DNA of 64,000 nucleotides from Sphaerulina vaccinii (taxonomy: Eukaryota; Ascomycota; Dothideomycetes; Mycosphaerellales; Mycosphaerellaceae): contig JAKUDP010000010.1 in the NCBI GenBank assembly GCA_022570795.1, forward strand, positions 558,001-622,000, given 5' to 3'. Below the pieces are notes generated by a model that was not told the DNA's origin, searched no databases, and was given only the letters and a program-made list of their open reading frames with translations. Made by a program: the position numbers and the translations under genes. Of the stretch, positions 42,941 through 54,030 are shown piece after piece; position 1 is the first letter of the stretch, and every line of letters begins with the position of its first letter.

Positions 42941-44553
42941 CGGAAGGTTTGCTGAGGAGCGTCAGCAACTTGATGAGCTTTCAATGCGCTTCATTTTCGC
43001 GGTCGCTAGACTTTTGCAAGCCACTCTACTTCATCTCTTGGCACCTGTTTGGGTTCGGGTCCGAATGACACAGCGTTGAGGAAGATTACCACAAAACAGA
43101 TGGTAGAGGACAACGAAGATGTGGGCTAGGAAGAGGACAGATGTGGTGAATGATGGGCAAACGCGGTCGAGAGGTCGATTGAGATCATACCTTCCAAAGT
43201 CTTGACTGTACGATACCTGGATGTACCAGGCTTCGGCAGAGTCAGAAGATCATCTCGCAATCCTTATCCCTCTGGCTTCAAAGGCTTCCAGAGAAGATGA
43301 GTTATCTTAGAGCCTATCAATCGTCCGATATAGTCGAAGACACTTACAGCTCGGCGACTTCAACCACGGTGTCGCTTTGGCGCGGTGTCATGCTTCGCGA
43401 AGCAGTGTGCTGGCGCATATCATAGTTCAAGCCTGCATACGACTTCCCATTTCGCAGTTCTGGTTGTGGCGCTAAGGCATGAGCTCACATGCATACTGAG
43501 AGCCAGCAATAATGTGATAAAAGAGCTGATCTCTCGTTTCCCACTAGGACCCATCTCACACTGATGACGCTCGTTTCGTCAGCACTGCCGGCATAGAGCG
43601 CCAGGACTGCACATGAACTTGAGCAACATTCTGCAAGATCTTCATCGGTATAAGGACGGACAATATGGTACAATATGGTACAATATGGTACATTGTAGGA
43701 ATGACGATGTATGATATCGCGGATTTGCGGGCACGGAGGCCAGTCCGGGAGTGATGAAGTCTGTCTCGGCCCAGAGGTGTGGCAGGTGTGCATCGCTAGC
43801 TTGTAACTCTGACTTGAGCTCCATGCTTGGTATCGTATCTCTGTCGTGTTGGCTTGACACTGCTGAGAGACAGAAGTGGTCATCATCGTCCTTTTCCTAC
43901 CAATGTCGTTACATATTGGAACAGGGCGGTCTTCTCACGCTGCCTGGAAAGTGAAGACCCCGTCGAGAAGAGAAAGTGAGAGCAAAGAGCCACATCTCAC
44001 GCCACAGTATGAATCAAGCGAGCGAGCAGATCTCATGGTGGCCGGTTCGGTCGTAACCTTATTATTGATGGCCAGGTTGGACAACCCTGTTTCAGCATTA
44101 GTGATTTCCGTATGCATACAATCGAGGACAACACTTCACGACTTCCAAGTTTTGTGTCGTGTTTCTGCACACAAAATTCGTTTCTGTCTACGCCATCAAA
44201 GGTCTGCGTGACCCACACTCAAGCTCAGAAGAGTTGCTGGACTGCTTGAGCCGACGTATCGGCAGAAAAACGGCATAGCATGTGGCAGGAGGAAAAGATC
44301 GTGATATGTCGTCGTCGCACAGTTCCTGTGCAGTAGAAGTTGGCAGGGATGTTGTAGAAATGACGATGCTCTTCTTTTGGTTCTGCAAGCGGAGCCTGCT
44401 GCACGTTCCATCGATATTAACACCTTGATTGAGCTCTTAACCTTTTCCTTGCTTGAAAACAACAATACAACACGCACTCCTCCCACCACATCTTCGAACA
44501 TCACGTCAAACAACACAACAACTACCAACTCATCAAGAACCACTACCGCAAAA
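42941..44553. other. Long intergenic region with a short tandem repeat
   Basis: 1.6 kb without a supported gene. Holds the promoter of the mitochondrial hypothetical on the left and of the small hydrophobic protein on the right. The leader of the latter (44440-44550) is rich in caacaa/caacac, as in highly expressed fungal genes. Confidence 0.45.
43661..43692 (+). repeat. 10-bp tandem repeat
   Basis: Three perfect copies of caatatggta from 43661 to 43690, with ca of a fourth. Non-coding. Confidence 0.85.
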
Positions 44554-44931
44554 ATGGGTGCCGTCGTATCCTGCTTCAACTCGCTGGTTTCAGCAATCAC
44601 CGCCTGCTTCATGGCCGTCGTGAACGCCGTTGTCGCTGTCGTCAAGGCAATCGTGAGTTACTTCGCTCGTGGTGAGCGATCAAATGTCAGAAAGCTGTGC
44701 TCTCGGTCTCAATATCATCTATGTCATGAGATTTACCCATGCCATTGCATGTGTTCAGAGACTTTCCGACGTTTGGTCCTTTACCGCGAGCTTCGACAGT
44801 CTACTCACGACATCTGCTAACTTCGTTTGCTTCAGGTCAACGGAATCGTCGCACTCTTCTCGGCCATCGCCAACTGCCTCACCTGCGGCAAGGCTGGAGG
44901 ACGTCGGAGAGCAACAACAAGCCACGTCTAG
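44554..44931 (+). CDS. Small hydrophobic protein, 64 aa
   Basis: Two exons, 44554-44652 and 44836-44931, joined over a 183-bp GTGAGT intron. Sequence begins MGAVVSCFNSLVSAITACFM, continues AVVNAVVAVVKAI, and after the junction VNGIVALFSAIANCLTCGKA, ending in a basic tail GGRRRATTSHV. Almost all of residues 3-50 is amphipathic to hydrophobic, with Cys at 7, 18, 47 and 50. The MG start could be N-myristoylated and Cys7 palmitoylated. Similar short proteins of unknown function occur across filamentous ascomycetes. A rich leader suggests strong expression. The long intron could hide a further exon. Confidence 0.72.
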
Positions 44932-45526
44932 CGACCCTACCATGATCGAGTGCCCAGTTGGTGCGCTTTGACAACAACCACTTTCAAGTGAGCGCTACCA
45001 TACTCTGCATGATCGACATGCAAGGTTCCGTGGAGGAGTGTCGTGGTGGAAGCGCGATAAATGGACGAACGGAGGAGCTTTTCTACTACTTGTATTTGCG
45101 CGAGACGGTGATGATGAGCGATGAGCAGTGATACCCAATGGAAGTTGCGTACTGTTTTGTAATTTTGCTTCTGTAGACGACGCGCTGTGTTAGTCGCCAG
45201 CGCCTGGTGGACGGACGGACGATGTTCGTGTTGTGATAGCGAACAGCCACGTACTCGTATAATTACAGTCTGAAGCAAAAGCTACGAACCAAAGCAGTTA
45301 CAATCATTCGCTTCTTTCCGTATTGCGCCATTATCATGATCAAAAGCATACGAGGTTCATCGAGTGTATGAGGTACATAGGTAGGCCAAGAGAGTCTGCT
45401 GCTCTTCTCCATCGTCGCCTCAACCATGTTCTGCAGACACACTCATCCGTCCATGCTCCAGCATTGCTCGTAGAGTCCTTCTCTCGCGTCTCTCTCAACT
45501 CATCAGTGCGATCCTCGTGAGGGTTT
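44932..45526. other. Intergenic region between convergent genes
   Basis: 595 bp holding the 3' UTRs of the small protein gene and the synaptobrevin gene. Nothing else recognised. Confidence 0.4.
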
Positions 45527-46032
45527 CTAGTGCCTGCTTCCGTAGATAGCTATACCAACATGTTAGCGCTCGCTCATCCATACCCTAACATGGCACAAAT
45601 CTTACCACTGGGCACGATAATGACCACCAGCAAGAGGATGATGCCAATAATGATGCACATTCTCATCTTCATATCCTTCCACCACATTTGCTTTCGTACT
45701 CGGTTCGCTCCACGGCGGAAGCTGTTGGCCTGTGTTGAGAGATGATCGGTCTTGTCTTGCAGGTTATCCAATCGCTCGCCACGTTCTGAGATCTTGTGAA
45801 TGTTGTTTTGCATGGTGTGGACTGCGCTGTCGATTTCCTGTTACACCCGTTATTGTCAGCCTCTCCTCGTTGCTGCCTCCGCCTCAATGCGCCAATTGCG
45901 CTCTCGTCGCGACCTCGAGGTTTGGTGACTTACGCGCTGCAGGCCTTGTGTGCGCGCATTGCCGGCTTCGCTCTCTGCGCCGCGCTTCACATAGGGGTCG
46001 TATAGACCTTCGCCGCCTGCGGTGTTGGACAT
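45527..46032 (-). CDS. SNC1: Synaptobrevin (exocytic v-SNARE)
   Basis: Three exons: 46032-45934, 45837-45606 and 45549-45527, 117 aa. The R-SNARE coiled coil runs GLQREIDSAVHTMQNNIHKI then SERGERLDNLQDKTDHLSTQ, with the zero-layer Arg in the RGERL segment. RRGANRVRKQMWWKDMKMRM leads into a single C-terminal membrane anchor CIIIGIILLLVVIIVP. Yeast Snc1/Snc2 and Aspergillus SynA of this type drive fusion of secretory vesicles with the plasma membrane. The last exon is 23 nt and encodes only AIYGSRH after the anchor; its acceptor follows a GCTAAC branch point. Confidence 0.95.
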
Positions 46033-46722
46033 GATGACGGTGTCGTTTGGTCGGCCTCAGGAGATCGAGGATGTATCGGAGGCGGTTCGAGGTTATGAGC
46101 GTGATATTGGAGTGCGATTGATGGTATTGTCGAGAGTTTTGAGAGTGTGGTGGTGTGTAGGTAGGTGGCAGGAGAAGTTAGTGGTGGTGAGGTCGTCGCT
46201 ACGAATCGGGCGAGGCTGATGCTTCTTGGCTGTTGCGCCACCGGAAGTTTGCTGTGCTTTTCACGGAACTTCACTGCCTGGTACCGGACGTTGTTCACAG
46301 GGACTACACAACTGAAGGACTGATCACGATTGTCGCCAGGCTGACGTCTCCTTGCTGTGGTGAATAAAGATAAGTGCACAAAGGACAACGGTTCTCGGCA
46401 GACTTCAGACATGGTATACGATTTGCGAGACTCTACTTGAGACAGGGGATATATGCGACGATAGTGTCACAGCGGCCGTAAAGGCGTATCGATTGATCAA
46501 TATCTGCTGCTGGTATCCGCGTTTATTGCTGGAATAAGAATACACTGCCGTCAGGTCAAGTATGGAGGCCGATGCCAATGCTCTCTGATGACACAAACGT
46601 CCTGAATGCTCTGCCACTGCGTCAGGTTTCCCATGGCGTGGTGGCAGCTCATTGCTGGAGACAAACATCAAGCACGAATATATGACGTTAAACCGCTCGC
46701 CGCGAGTATCCCGCCCGACGCC
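46033..46722. other. Intergenic region
   Basis: 690 bp upstream of SNC1 and downstream of the glutamine-synthetase-like gene (both minus strand). No gene seen. Confidence 0.4.
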
Positions 46723-48446
46723 TCAGACTGTTTCGATATATCTTCTGACTTCCCTGTGAAGAGTTAGCATGACTTGCGCTGACCAAGTGTGCGAATAGAA
46801 CATACCAATCAGTCACGGCTTCATCCCAGAGCCTGATCTCATGCTCGCGAGTTCCCGCATAATGGTCAACGAAGGCGTCGCCCAGTACTTCACGCGCAAT
46901 GCTTTCTTTGCGAGCAAAGGTGGCAGTGGCATCCTTTAGACTCTTCGCAAGTCTCTGTCCTTTGTCTGCCTCTCCTCCGACGTCTTGGCCCTTACCAAGC
47001 GGTGGCACTGGAATCTCCAACTTCTTCTCAACACCACGCCAGCCTAGCGCTAGGATCGCTGCCAGAACCAGATATGCATTTGTGTCAGCACCAGGCACAC
47101 GAATTTCGAGTCGCGTGCCCTTTGGTGGACATGTGGGTGGTGCAATTAAGCGCACAGAGGCTGCGCGATGCTCCAGACCCCACGATACCGTTACTGGCGC
47201 CCAGAAGTTCTCAACGAGACGCTTGTAACTGTTCACAGTAGGCGCCACGAGTGGCATGATATCCGGCAGACCTTCCAGAACACCTGCCAGGAACGACCGG
47301 CCGACGTCGGAAACATGCGCAACATCTGCATATGGCGGGTCCTCGTCCTTCGTCTCCCTGTGGAAGAGATTCTTGCCAGTTTTCGGGTCCACGAGTGAGA
47401 CGTGCATATGCCCACTGTTGCCTGGCAAGCCTTCTCTAGGCTTGGCCATGAAGCAAGGTGTGATGCCGTACTTCGAGCTTGTGTTCTTCACCACCAGCTT
47501 GAAGAGTGCGGCCTTGTCTGCCATTTGTCTGATCTCTCCATACTCAAGTGCCGCCTCATACACACCCGGACCACTCTCTGTATGCCATCCTTCGATATTA
47601 CACCTGAATTTCTTACACGTCTGGAAAATGTCGTAGTACCAGTCCTGGTTATGCGTAGGCCGGGTGAGAGAGTACCCGAACATGCCCTCTTCTAGACTGG
47701 GTAGAGAGTTGACTGGGTTGTTCTTCAAGAACGTTGCTGTCGCGCTGGAGTTTCGCTCATTGACGATTGATTGGGAGGATGGTGCTCTGAAGGTGAAGAA
47801 CTCATATTCGGCTAAGGAGGTCGTCCTACAAGTTAGCACGGTATTCTAGTGTGGCCATCAAGTGAGCAGCCAAAGCTAGGAAAGTCTCTTCAACAGACGA
47901 TTTACTGGCCACATGGATGCTTTGTCTGGGTATGTGATGGCTTGGTAACCGCTCACGGACGGAGATGGTCTCGGGGTTCAGACTCGCGCGACTCAGAATG
48001 GGAAAAGTATACGCACCACCTGCCAGAGCTCCAATCCCTTTGGCTTCAATCTTCTCAACAGCGGTCTCCAACAAACTCCTCGGACACGCGATCAACTTCT
48101 CGCCCTCAGGTTCTCTGAAGCTCACCAGGAAGAAAGGTACATTATTCTCCCACGGAATCCTTCTGAAGCTGCTCAAGTCGACCTCCGCAGTAATATCTCT
48201 ATACCCATTGGCAGCATTACTGATCGCTAGCTCTTTGAAGTACGTCTGATCGTGCATGTCCCAGCCAAATATCACTGAGCAGAAGCCAAACCCACTCTCA
48301 GCGATGGACATGAACTTCTTCTTGGACATCAGCTTTCCGCGTATCTGCCCATCGATGTCTACGCCTCCAACTTTGATCGCGTCGTCATCTTTTAGCAACT
48401 CTTCCAAGTCCTCGTGCTTGAGCTCGGAGGGCTCTTTATTCGCCAT
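46723..48446 (-). CDS. Glutamine synthetase-like ATP-dependent ligase
   Basis: Three exons: 48446-48017, 47811-46806 and 46753-46723, 488 aa. The junctions restore ALAGAEYEFFTF and EAVTDWEVRRYIETV. GS hallmarks: DIDGQIRGKLMSKKKF in the N-terminal beta-grasp domain, AEYEFF (metal-binding Glu), GVYEAALEYGEIRQMADKAA, MAKPREGLPGNSGHMHVSL (Lys and His of the glutamate and ATP site) and RLIAPPTCPPKGTRLEIRVP. It is unlike the short eukaryotic GS (about 360 aa) and closer to the GlnA/FluG C-terminal type. These ligate glutamate to ammonia or to amines; the acceptor here is unknown. It is not fused to an amidohydrolase domain, unlike FluG. The 205-bp first intron is long. Confidence 0.88.
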
Positions 48447-49364
48447 GGCAGCGCGGTTCGTGAGGTTTCGTGGTGAGACGTATGCGGTGTATCGTTGAGT
48501 ACAGTCTCAAAGAAGGAACAATGTTGAACGATAAGTTGTAATGCGTCTCTGAAGTTCGGTGAGACCTCTTATCTGCTGAAGTGGATGCTTGTATACGCAG
48601 TTTCCACGGTTGCGTGGAGCGGAGCTCTGTTGTAGATCACCAGGCTAGCGCCAGAGCTCGCGTGGCTTGATGACAGATGACATATGTTTGTGAACAACCG
48701 GCGCGTGCTCCTTCATATACATATACAAGTGAGCGACATCTCCCTCACCTGAATTGACAGGCTGGCTACAACAGCTTCACCTTCAGGGCCTTGGTCGCGA
48801 GTACGACTGGAAGCTGCCTTCGGTGACGGCAACGATAAGAACCTAGCTTCATAGCAACCAAATACCGACAATACACCGCCCGCAATGACACAGTATCATC
48901 GGTAAAGCCTCGAGGACTTCATATTTGCTCCAGATCCCGCGGGCAGCATACAACGAACAGCGCGACCGGACTTCACACTGGGACATGCCTTCCGCCGCCT
49001 GTACCACGGTGAAGTGAGAAGGCACGAGTTCAGTCGAAACCATCATGTAATCTTCCTTATCGTGCTCAAACAACGACGTCAACGTCAACAAACTTAAGTG
49101 TAACATCAACTCTTCAGTGACCGATATTCTTTAACAACATCACTTCAATCCAACGTGAACTCTTCAGCAACAACACCTCTTACCGCCTGTTCAAGTCGCT
49201 TGCTGTTCACATCACCGTTATCGGGCTCTACCACTGGGACTAGCATTCCATTGACGGATTCATTTGCCCAATTGGGAAAGCGCCACACAAATATTGCTTC
49301 AACAGCATGTGAGTCGAATATACAGCTGTTCCTAGAACCAACATCGAAATCTGACCTATTCAGC
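48447..49364. promoter_or_regulatory. Divergent intergenic region between GS-like and SDR genes
   Basis: 918 bp with both promoters; no gene supported. Sequence around 49120-49160 is rich in caacatca/ctcttcag short repeats, probably SDR leader. Confidence 0.4.
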
Positions 49365-50375
49365 ATGACTACCAATACAGGACGCCTTGCAGGCAAGAAT
49401 GCCATCATCACAGGAGCAGCCGGGTGAGTAACACCTCCATAATCAACGCGGCAAGCGACTAACACATATCTAGAGGCATTGGCCTTGAGACGACAATCCT
49501 CTTCCTTCGCGAGGGTGCAAATGTCTTGATGACAGACATTTCAGAACCAGCTCTTGAGAAAGCCATTGCCATTGCCAAGGAGAAGGCTCCTTCAGCAGTC
49601 GGCAAGGTCGAAATCGCCAAGGTTGATGTTTCCAAGGAGGCAGACATTGAAGCCGTTGTTGCAAAGCTCGATGCATGGGGCGGTGTGGATGTTATGTTCA
49701 ATAATGCTGGCATTATGCATGCCGATGATGCTGGTAAGTCTTTCCTCTCCAAAATGTGACATGACAAGAAAACAAATGCTGATATTCTTCCCTCTAGATG
49801 CAGTCGACACACCAGAGAAGATCTGGGACCTGACGCAGAACATCAACGTCAAGGGCGTCTGGTAAGTCACTTGAAAGCCTCCTCCTACGCTAGCACCTAA
49901 CTAACCGATTTATAGGTTCGGAAGCAAACATGCAGTCCTTTCCATGCGAAAACACAAGAAGACCAAAGGATCAATCATCAACACTGCCTCAGTAGTTGCA
50001 CTCGTCGGCTCAGCAACTCCTCAGCTAGCCTACACAGCCTCCAAGGGCGCAGTGCTAGCCATGACACGCGAGCTAGCAATCGTTCACGCTCGTGATGGCT
50101 ATCGCTTCAACTCCCTCTGCCCAGCACCTCTCAACACACCCCTTCTCCAGGACTGGCTTGGAGACGACCAGGCAAAACGTCACCGTCGCGAAGTACACTT
50201 CCCATCTGGACGATTCGGAGAGGCGATCGAGCAGGCTCAAGCAGTTCTGTTCCTTGCCTCAGACGAGGCCAGCTTCATCAACGGCCATGAGATGGTTGTC
50301 GATGGAGGTATGACTAAGGCTTATGTTACGCCTGAAGGCCCACCGACTCAGCCGCCTGCCAATTTCGCTAGGTAG
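49365..50375 (+). CDS. Short-chain dehydrogenase/reductase
   Basis: Four exons: 49365-49423, 49474-49733, 49798-49861 and 49916-50375, 280 aa. NAD(P)-binding TGAAGGIG is split by the first intron; NNAG is in VDVMFNNAGIMHADD; catalytic Ser in SIINTASVVALVG and YTASK (Tyr/Lys). C-terminus FINGHEMVVDGGMTKAYVTP. A classical SDR of the type seen with cyclopentanol or related alcohol dehydrogenases; substrate unknown. The frame stays open for 80 codons after the TAG, to 50618, and the DNA around the stop carries a threefold repeated motif (see the repeat entry and findings). Confidence 0.9.
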
Positions 50376-50476
50376 GGACTGGCCTCTGAGCAGAGAAGGT
50401 TTATGAGTGGTATGACTGAGGCTTATGGTGCACCTGAGGGCAAGCGCGAGACTATGGCTTATGCTACGCCTGGGAG
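50318..50476 (+). repeat. Three dispersed copies of a 21-bp motif spanning the SDR stop
   Basis: Copies start at 50318, 50420 and 50456: ggcttatgttacgcctgaagg, then ggcttatggtgcacctgaggg and ggcttatgctacgcctgggag as variants. The second copy shares extra bases upstream (ggtatgact-aggcttatg), showing local duplication. In the SDR frame they encode AYVTPE, AYGAPE and AYATPG. Confidence 0.75.
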
Positions 50477-51103
50477 AAAGGCTGCTATTTCCGCTTGGTT
50501 TAGTCGCTGGTCCCATTGGGCTTTGGAGATTGACTTGGCTTGGTGGGCTGGCAAGATTGCAAAGCCAATACTTGTGAAGACTGTATCAAAGATCATAGTC
50601 AAGAAGCTGATGGGTTGAGGGAGGCAACTTGAAAGAGGGACTGTATCGGCACTTATCATAGAGATATAGATTTCGGAATTGATCATTAGATTGACCTGGC
50701 TACTGTTCACTTTGATAGAAATCTCTGCTGCTCATCTCTGTCAGAAATGCAGCATCGTACCATCGACCTCGCAGGCTGAGCATCAATGGCCTTGCTTGCT
50801 TGTTTGCTTGCTGGCTGGCTTTCGTCACTTAGCATACAAGATAGACATGAAGTTGGACGGCACTCCGGAAAAAGCAATGTACAATAGCCGTAGATTTGCA
50901 GCCTATATAGGTCGCATGAACTCCGCATGCTCCAGGAACATAGGAGAGGTAGTCATATCTCAGCGAGACCTCGAGACTCATGCCTTCCGTGGGCATAATT
51001 GCAGCAAAGCACCCTCACGCTCACATCAGAGAGCCTCAGCCTCAATCTCGCTCCCTCTAGCAGCAATACCTCATCTCACCCAACCGCACTGATCACAGGC
51101 CTC
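50376..51103. other. SDR 3' flank, partly open in frame
   Basis: 50376-50618 continues the SDR frame without a stop (MSGMTEAYGAPEGKRETM to a basic, Trp-rich end IIVKKLMG). From 50619 to 51103 there is 3' UTR-like sequence and a ttgcttgcttgtttgcttgctggctgg stretch at about 50790-50820. No separate gene is supported. Confidence 0.4.
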
Positions 51104-51705
51104 CTACTTCCCGGCAATCTTCTGTTCCGCCTTCACGGCAGCTGACTCCAAGTCCTTCAACTCCTGCTTTCCCTCTCTCTTAATCTCATCTCCTACTGAC
51201 TCTCCCAAACTCCTCTGATACAGCAACACTCTGGTGGTTTGTGTGGCTCCTACGCAGAACAAGAGGAAGTTGACACTAGCAAGGAACAAGTTCTTTGGTC
51301 GGATAACGAAACACCAGCGAGTCCAGATGAGACCTGTGGCCATGAGCGCGGAGTTTTGTGAGAGGGAGAGGTCCTTTGCTGGACGGGCGAAGTCTGCGGC
51401 ACCGGCAAGGACGAGGCCCCACTGTACATTCACATCAGTACTGCTCTTCTCATGCTGTATGGTCACAGATGTGAGGAGTATGGCTATCTTACCTTCATAA
51501 TAGGAGCCCAGAAATGCACCGTCTTGGGGCCCACAGGCGAGTTGAAGAACTTGCTAAAGCCTCCTGCTTCGGCCTTTGCCTTTACTGTCTCAGCTGCATC
51601 TGCTGCTGTGGTTTGCGCTCGTCTTTGGGTGATTTGGCGGAGAGCTACGGGCTGGCGGAAGGTGGTTTGCGCGGCGCGGAGGCCGAAGCGGGTGAAGGAC
51701 GACAT
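51104..51705 (-). CDS. Mitochondrial pyruvate carrier subunit (MPC2/MPC3-like)
   Basis: Two exons, 51705-51493 and 51421-51104, 176 aa. The N-terminus MSSFTRFGLRAAQTTFRQPV is a mitochondrial-type basic presequence-like region. The MPC core is restored across the intron: FNSPVGPKTVHFWAPIMKWG, then LVLAGAADFARPAKDLSLSQ, ALMATGLIWTRWCFVIRPKN and FLASVNFLLFCVGATQTTRV. These helices form the MPC heterodimer in the inner membrane that imports pyruvate. A charged C-terminal helix follows. Head-to-head with the complex I B8 gene. Confidence 0.94.
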
Positions 51706-51953
51706 GGTGGCGGTGTTCCTCCTTGTAGCTGAGTTTGAATATGGTATGGAAGCCTTCGGTGGGCGGCGTTGTTGTGGTGAGATGTCGTAGGTGAGAGGAT
51801 AGAGAGTCGTGGTGGTTGTTCAATGTCCCTCTTCTATCGCAGCTTCAGAAGTGGAGAACGCTATTCTTGGCGCTCGCTGCTGACATTCACTTCACGACCA
51901 CTCGTCTGGAACAATATATCGCCCATCCACTCCTTCGGTCAATTCCAGCCACA
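51706..51953. promoter_or_regulatory. Bidirectional promoter, pyruvate carrier / complex I B8
   Basis: 248 bp between two divergent start codons of nuclear genes for mitochondrial inner-membrane proteins. Co-regulation is likely. No specific site is assigned. Confidence 0.55.
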
Positions 51954-52340
51954 ATGTCAGGCAAATATGCCTTCTCCAAAGCGCTCAAAGAGCTACGCTT
52001 CCACCACTGCCAGACCTCCGAACACTCCAATGCCGTCCGGTACATCTCACATTCTCCCAATGGCATGCAGTTCAGTCACTGATACTATGGCTAGTTCCTT
52101 TCTCACGCGCGCATACCCTACCATGAAACACCACAACCCTCACACGCCTATCCTGATAAGAGAAGCTATGGGATTTGAACCGAGAGTTATCGCGAGGTAT
52201 GAGTTTGGTAGGGAACAGGCTGAGGATCTGAAAGGTAAGTTGATGTGCATTACGGCAAGGAGAGTGTGCTGACATGTGGAATAGGACTGGATGGTCAGGC
52301 GATCGAGGATAAAATCACTGCGCTGGTGAAGGGGCAATAG
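51954..52340 (+). CDS. NADH:ubiquinone oxidoreductase B8 subunit (NDUFA2 type)
   Basis: Three exons: 51954-52039, 52095-52234 and 52285-52340, 93 aa, the normal size. MSGKYAFSKALKELRFHHCQ begins the thioredoxin-like L51/S25/CI-B8 domain; the junction restores NAVRSFLTRAYPTMKHHNPH, then TPILIREAMGFEPRVIARYE and the C-terminus GLDGQAIEDKITALVKGQ. It is an accessory subunit of the matrix arm of complex I. An overlapping longer frame from 51823 reads through the first exon in another phase and is a shadow. Confidence 0.94.
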
Positions 52341-52869
52341 ATGGGAAATGCGACGAAGGCGAGTCGAAGCATGCAGGCAGAGAGCGCGAAGACTTCACGC
52401 GCAAATGAGGGCTGCTTCTTGTGTACATATGTACAGTACGGAGAACTGCTACAAATGAAGCATACGATACCCCAGACATTCTGAGAGTCCACTTTCAGCA
52501 GTCTATGCCCGACGTGGTATGCGGGCACATTGTGCAGGCCCTATGGCTCTAAGGAGCACCAGATCCGCTCTGTGTCAAGGGAGGTCTATATCTGGTAGCA
52601 TGGTAGGATATGGCTACCTGGAGACAGGTATCAAAGCAACCATGCATCAACAGGTGAAGAATAGCCGATATGAGCCACTAACTCAAGCAGTCACAATTCT
52701 CTGGGCCTCTTGCGATCGCCACAGCATTGCAGGCGACGCCAACTTCCAGCCAGCCTTCGTCTCTGATTTCTAGAGAGCCGAGTAGAAGAGCCCTTGCAGA
52801 TCGAATCAGGAGACGAGCTCGGAGACAATCAATGCAATATTGAGTGAAAGGACTATAAGGACGAACTGA
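52341..52869. other. Intergenic region between convergent genes
   Basis: 529 bp; no feature recognised. Confidence 0.4.
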
Positions 52870-54030
52870 TCAAGCCCCAACCTCTCCAAATCGGAACTGC
52901 GCCCAACTCATACTCCCTTCTGGCAACGTCCACAATTGCTTGCCCTTCTCCTCACTCGCCGCACCGGCTCCGATATATATGGGAAGAAGATGATCGATAC
53001 TTGGATGAGCCTTTTTCGCATCAGGCCTCTTCAATAATTCCTTCATCGCCTTCTGCCTCATTTCTGGCTCAACCTCCACCGCTTCCTTCAACGCCTCATC
53101 GAACGAGTAGGTATAATCCAGCGCTCCCGGCTTGCCCCACATCCTGCCCATATCACGGAGATTATGAACCGCCATTCCAGAAGTGATGATTTGCACTCCT
53201 TCATCCCTCAACGAAGCAATGGCTTTACCCAAGTTGTAGTGCATATCCGGATCTGCATTCGTTAGGACACAAGCCATTGCCATATCATCATGTCTCATCA
53301 CATGTTTTGAGATGGGTTGTGCCCAAGAGAGACTTACCATAGCTATCGAAAAGAGAGACCTGGACGATCGGGACGTTCAGAGGATTCTTCTCAGGTGAGA
53401 AGGCACACATGAAAGATGCCCAGACTCCGTGATCGAGTCCTCGACGAACACCTTCGACTTTTATGCCTGCGTCAGATATCAACTTGATTACGTGCTCTGC
53501 GAGTTCGGGGGAGCCAGTGTGTGGGTATTTGTATTCGTAGTAATGCGCCTACGCTCTCGATGTCAGTTCGCTGCTCGGATGAAGTTATGGTTGATGGTTG
53601 ATGGTGCACTTACAGGAAAACCGTAGAAGTCGTAGATGAGACCCATGTTCTCTGCTGTGTTGACTTCGATAGTGTCTTTATATCCTTCCCAATGACCAGA
53701 GAAGACCACGACAGCCTTTGGTTTGACCTGTTGAGTAATCTCGTGTCCGATTTCTTGGAGTTTGGCGTATGCTTTATGGCTTGTTTCTTCCATGATATTT
53801 GGTCCTCCGTGGGAGAGGAAATAAACCGGTGTACGTTTCGAAGCCATTGTCGTATTGGAGATGTGATCTGATAGTGTCGAAGAAGATGGACTGTTCTTGC
53901 TGGTGATCGTACGCCTCAATAGGTTGGCTATGGCTGCCGTCTTGGAGCTTGATGTGAGTAGGAGTGGAATCGTAGCAGCTATGAGTAGTCCTATAAGCAG
54001 TATCTTGAACCAGGAGAGAGTCAAAGGCAT
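52870..54030 (-). CDS. LigB-family extradiol dioxygenase (4,5-DOPA dioxygenase-like)
   Basis: Three exons: 54030-53614, 53548-53338 and 53252-52870, 336 aa. Metal and catalytic His residues are seen in FLSHGGPN (His74), VVFSGHWEG, GLDHGVWASFM and IDHLLPIYIGAG, the pattern of DODA/YgiD-type enzymes. The product cleaves catechol rings beside the hydroxyls using Fe(II) or Zn in the fold. The N-terminal 60 residues are extra: MPLTLSWFKILLIGLLIAAT forms a membrane anchor or signal anchor. A second ATG (MASKRTPVYF, residue 62) would give the usual soluble protein. Substrate unknown; it is 27 kb from the homogentisate genes, so no link is claimed. Confidence 0.87.

Noticed and set aside
43485..43886. 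133-codon minus-strand frame
   Set aside because: Includes the 10-bp tandem repeat (translated as IL-Y-H-I-V units), lacks protein character.
52870..54030. LigB dioxygenase as part of the homogentisate pathway
   Set aside because: It is 27 kb away with many unrelated genes between, and homogentisate opening is already done by hmgA.
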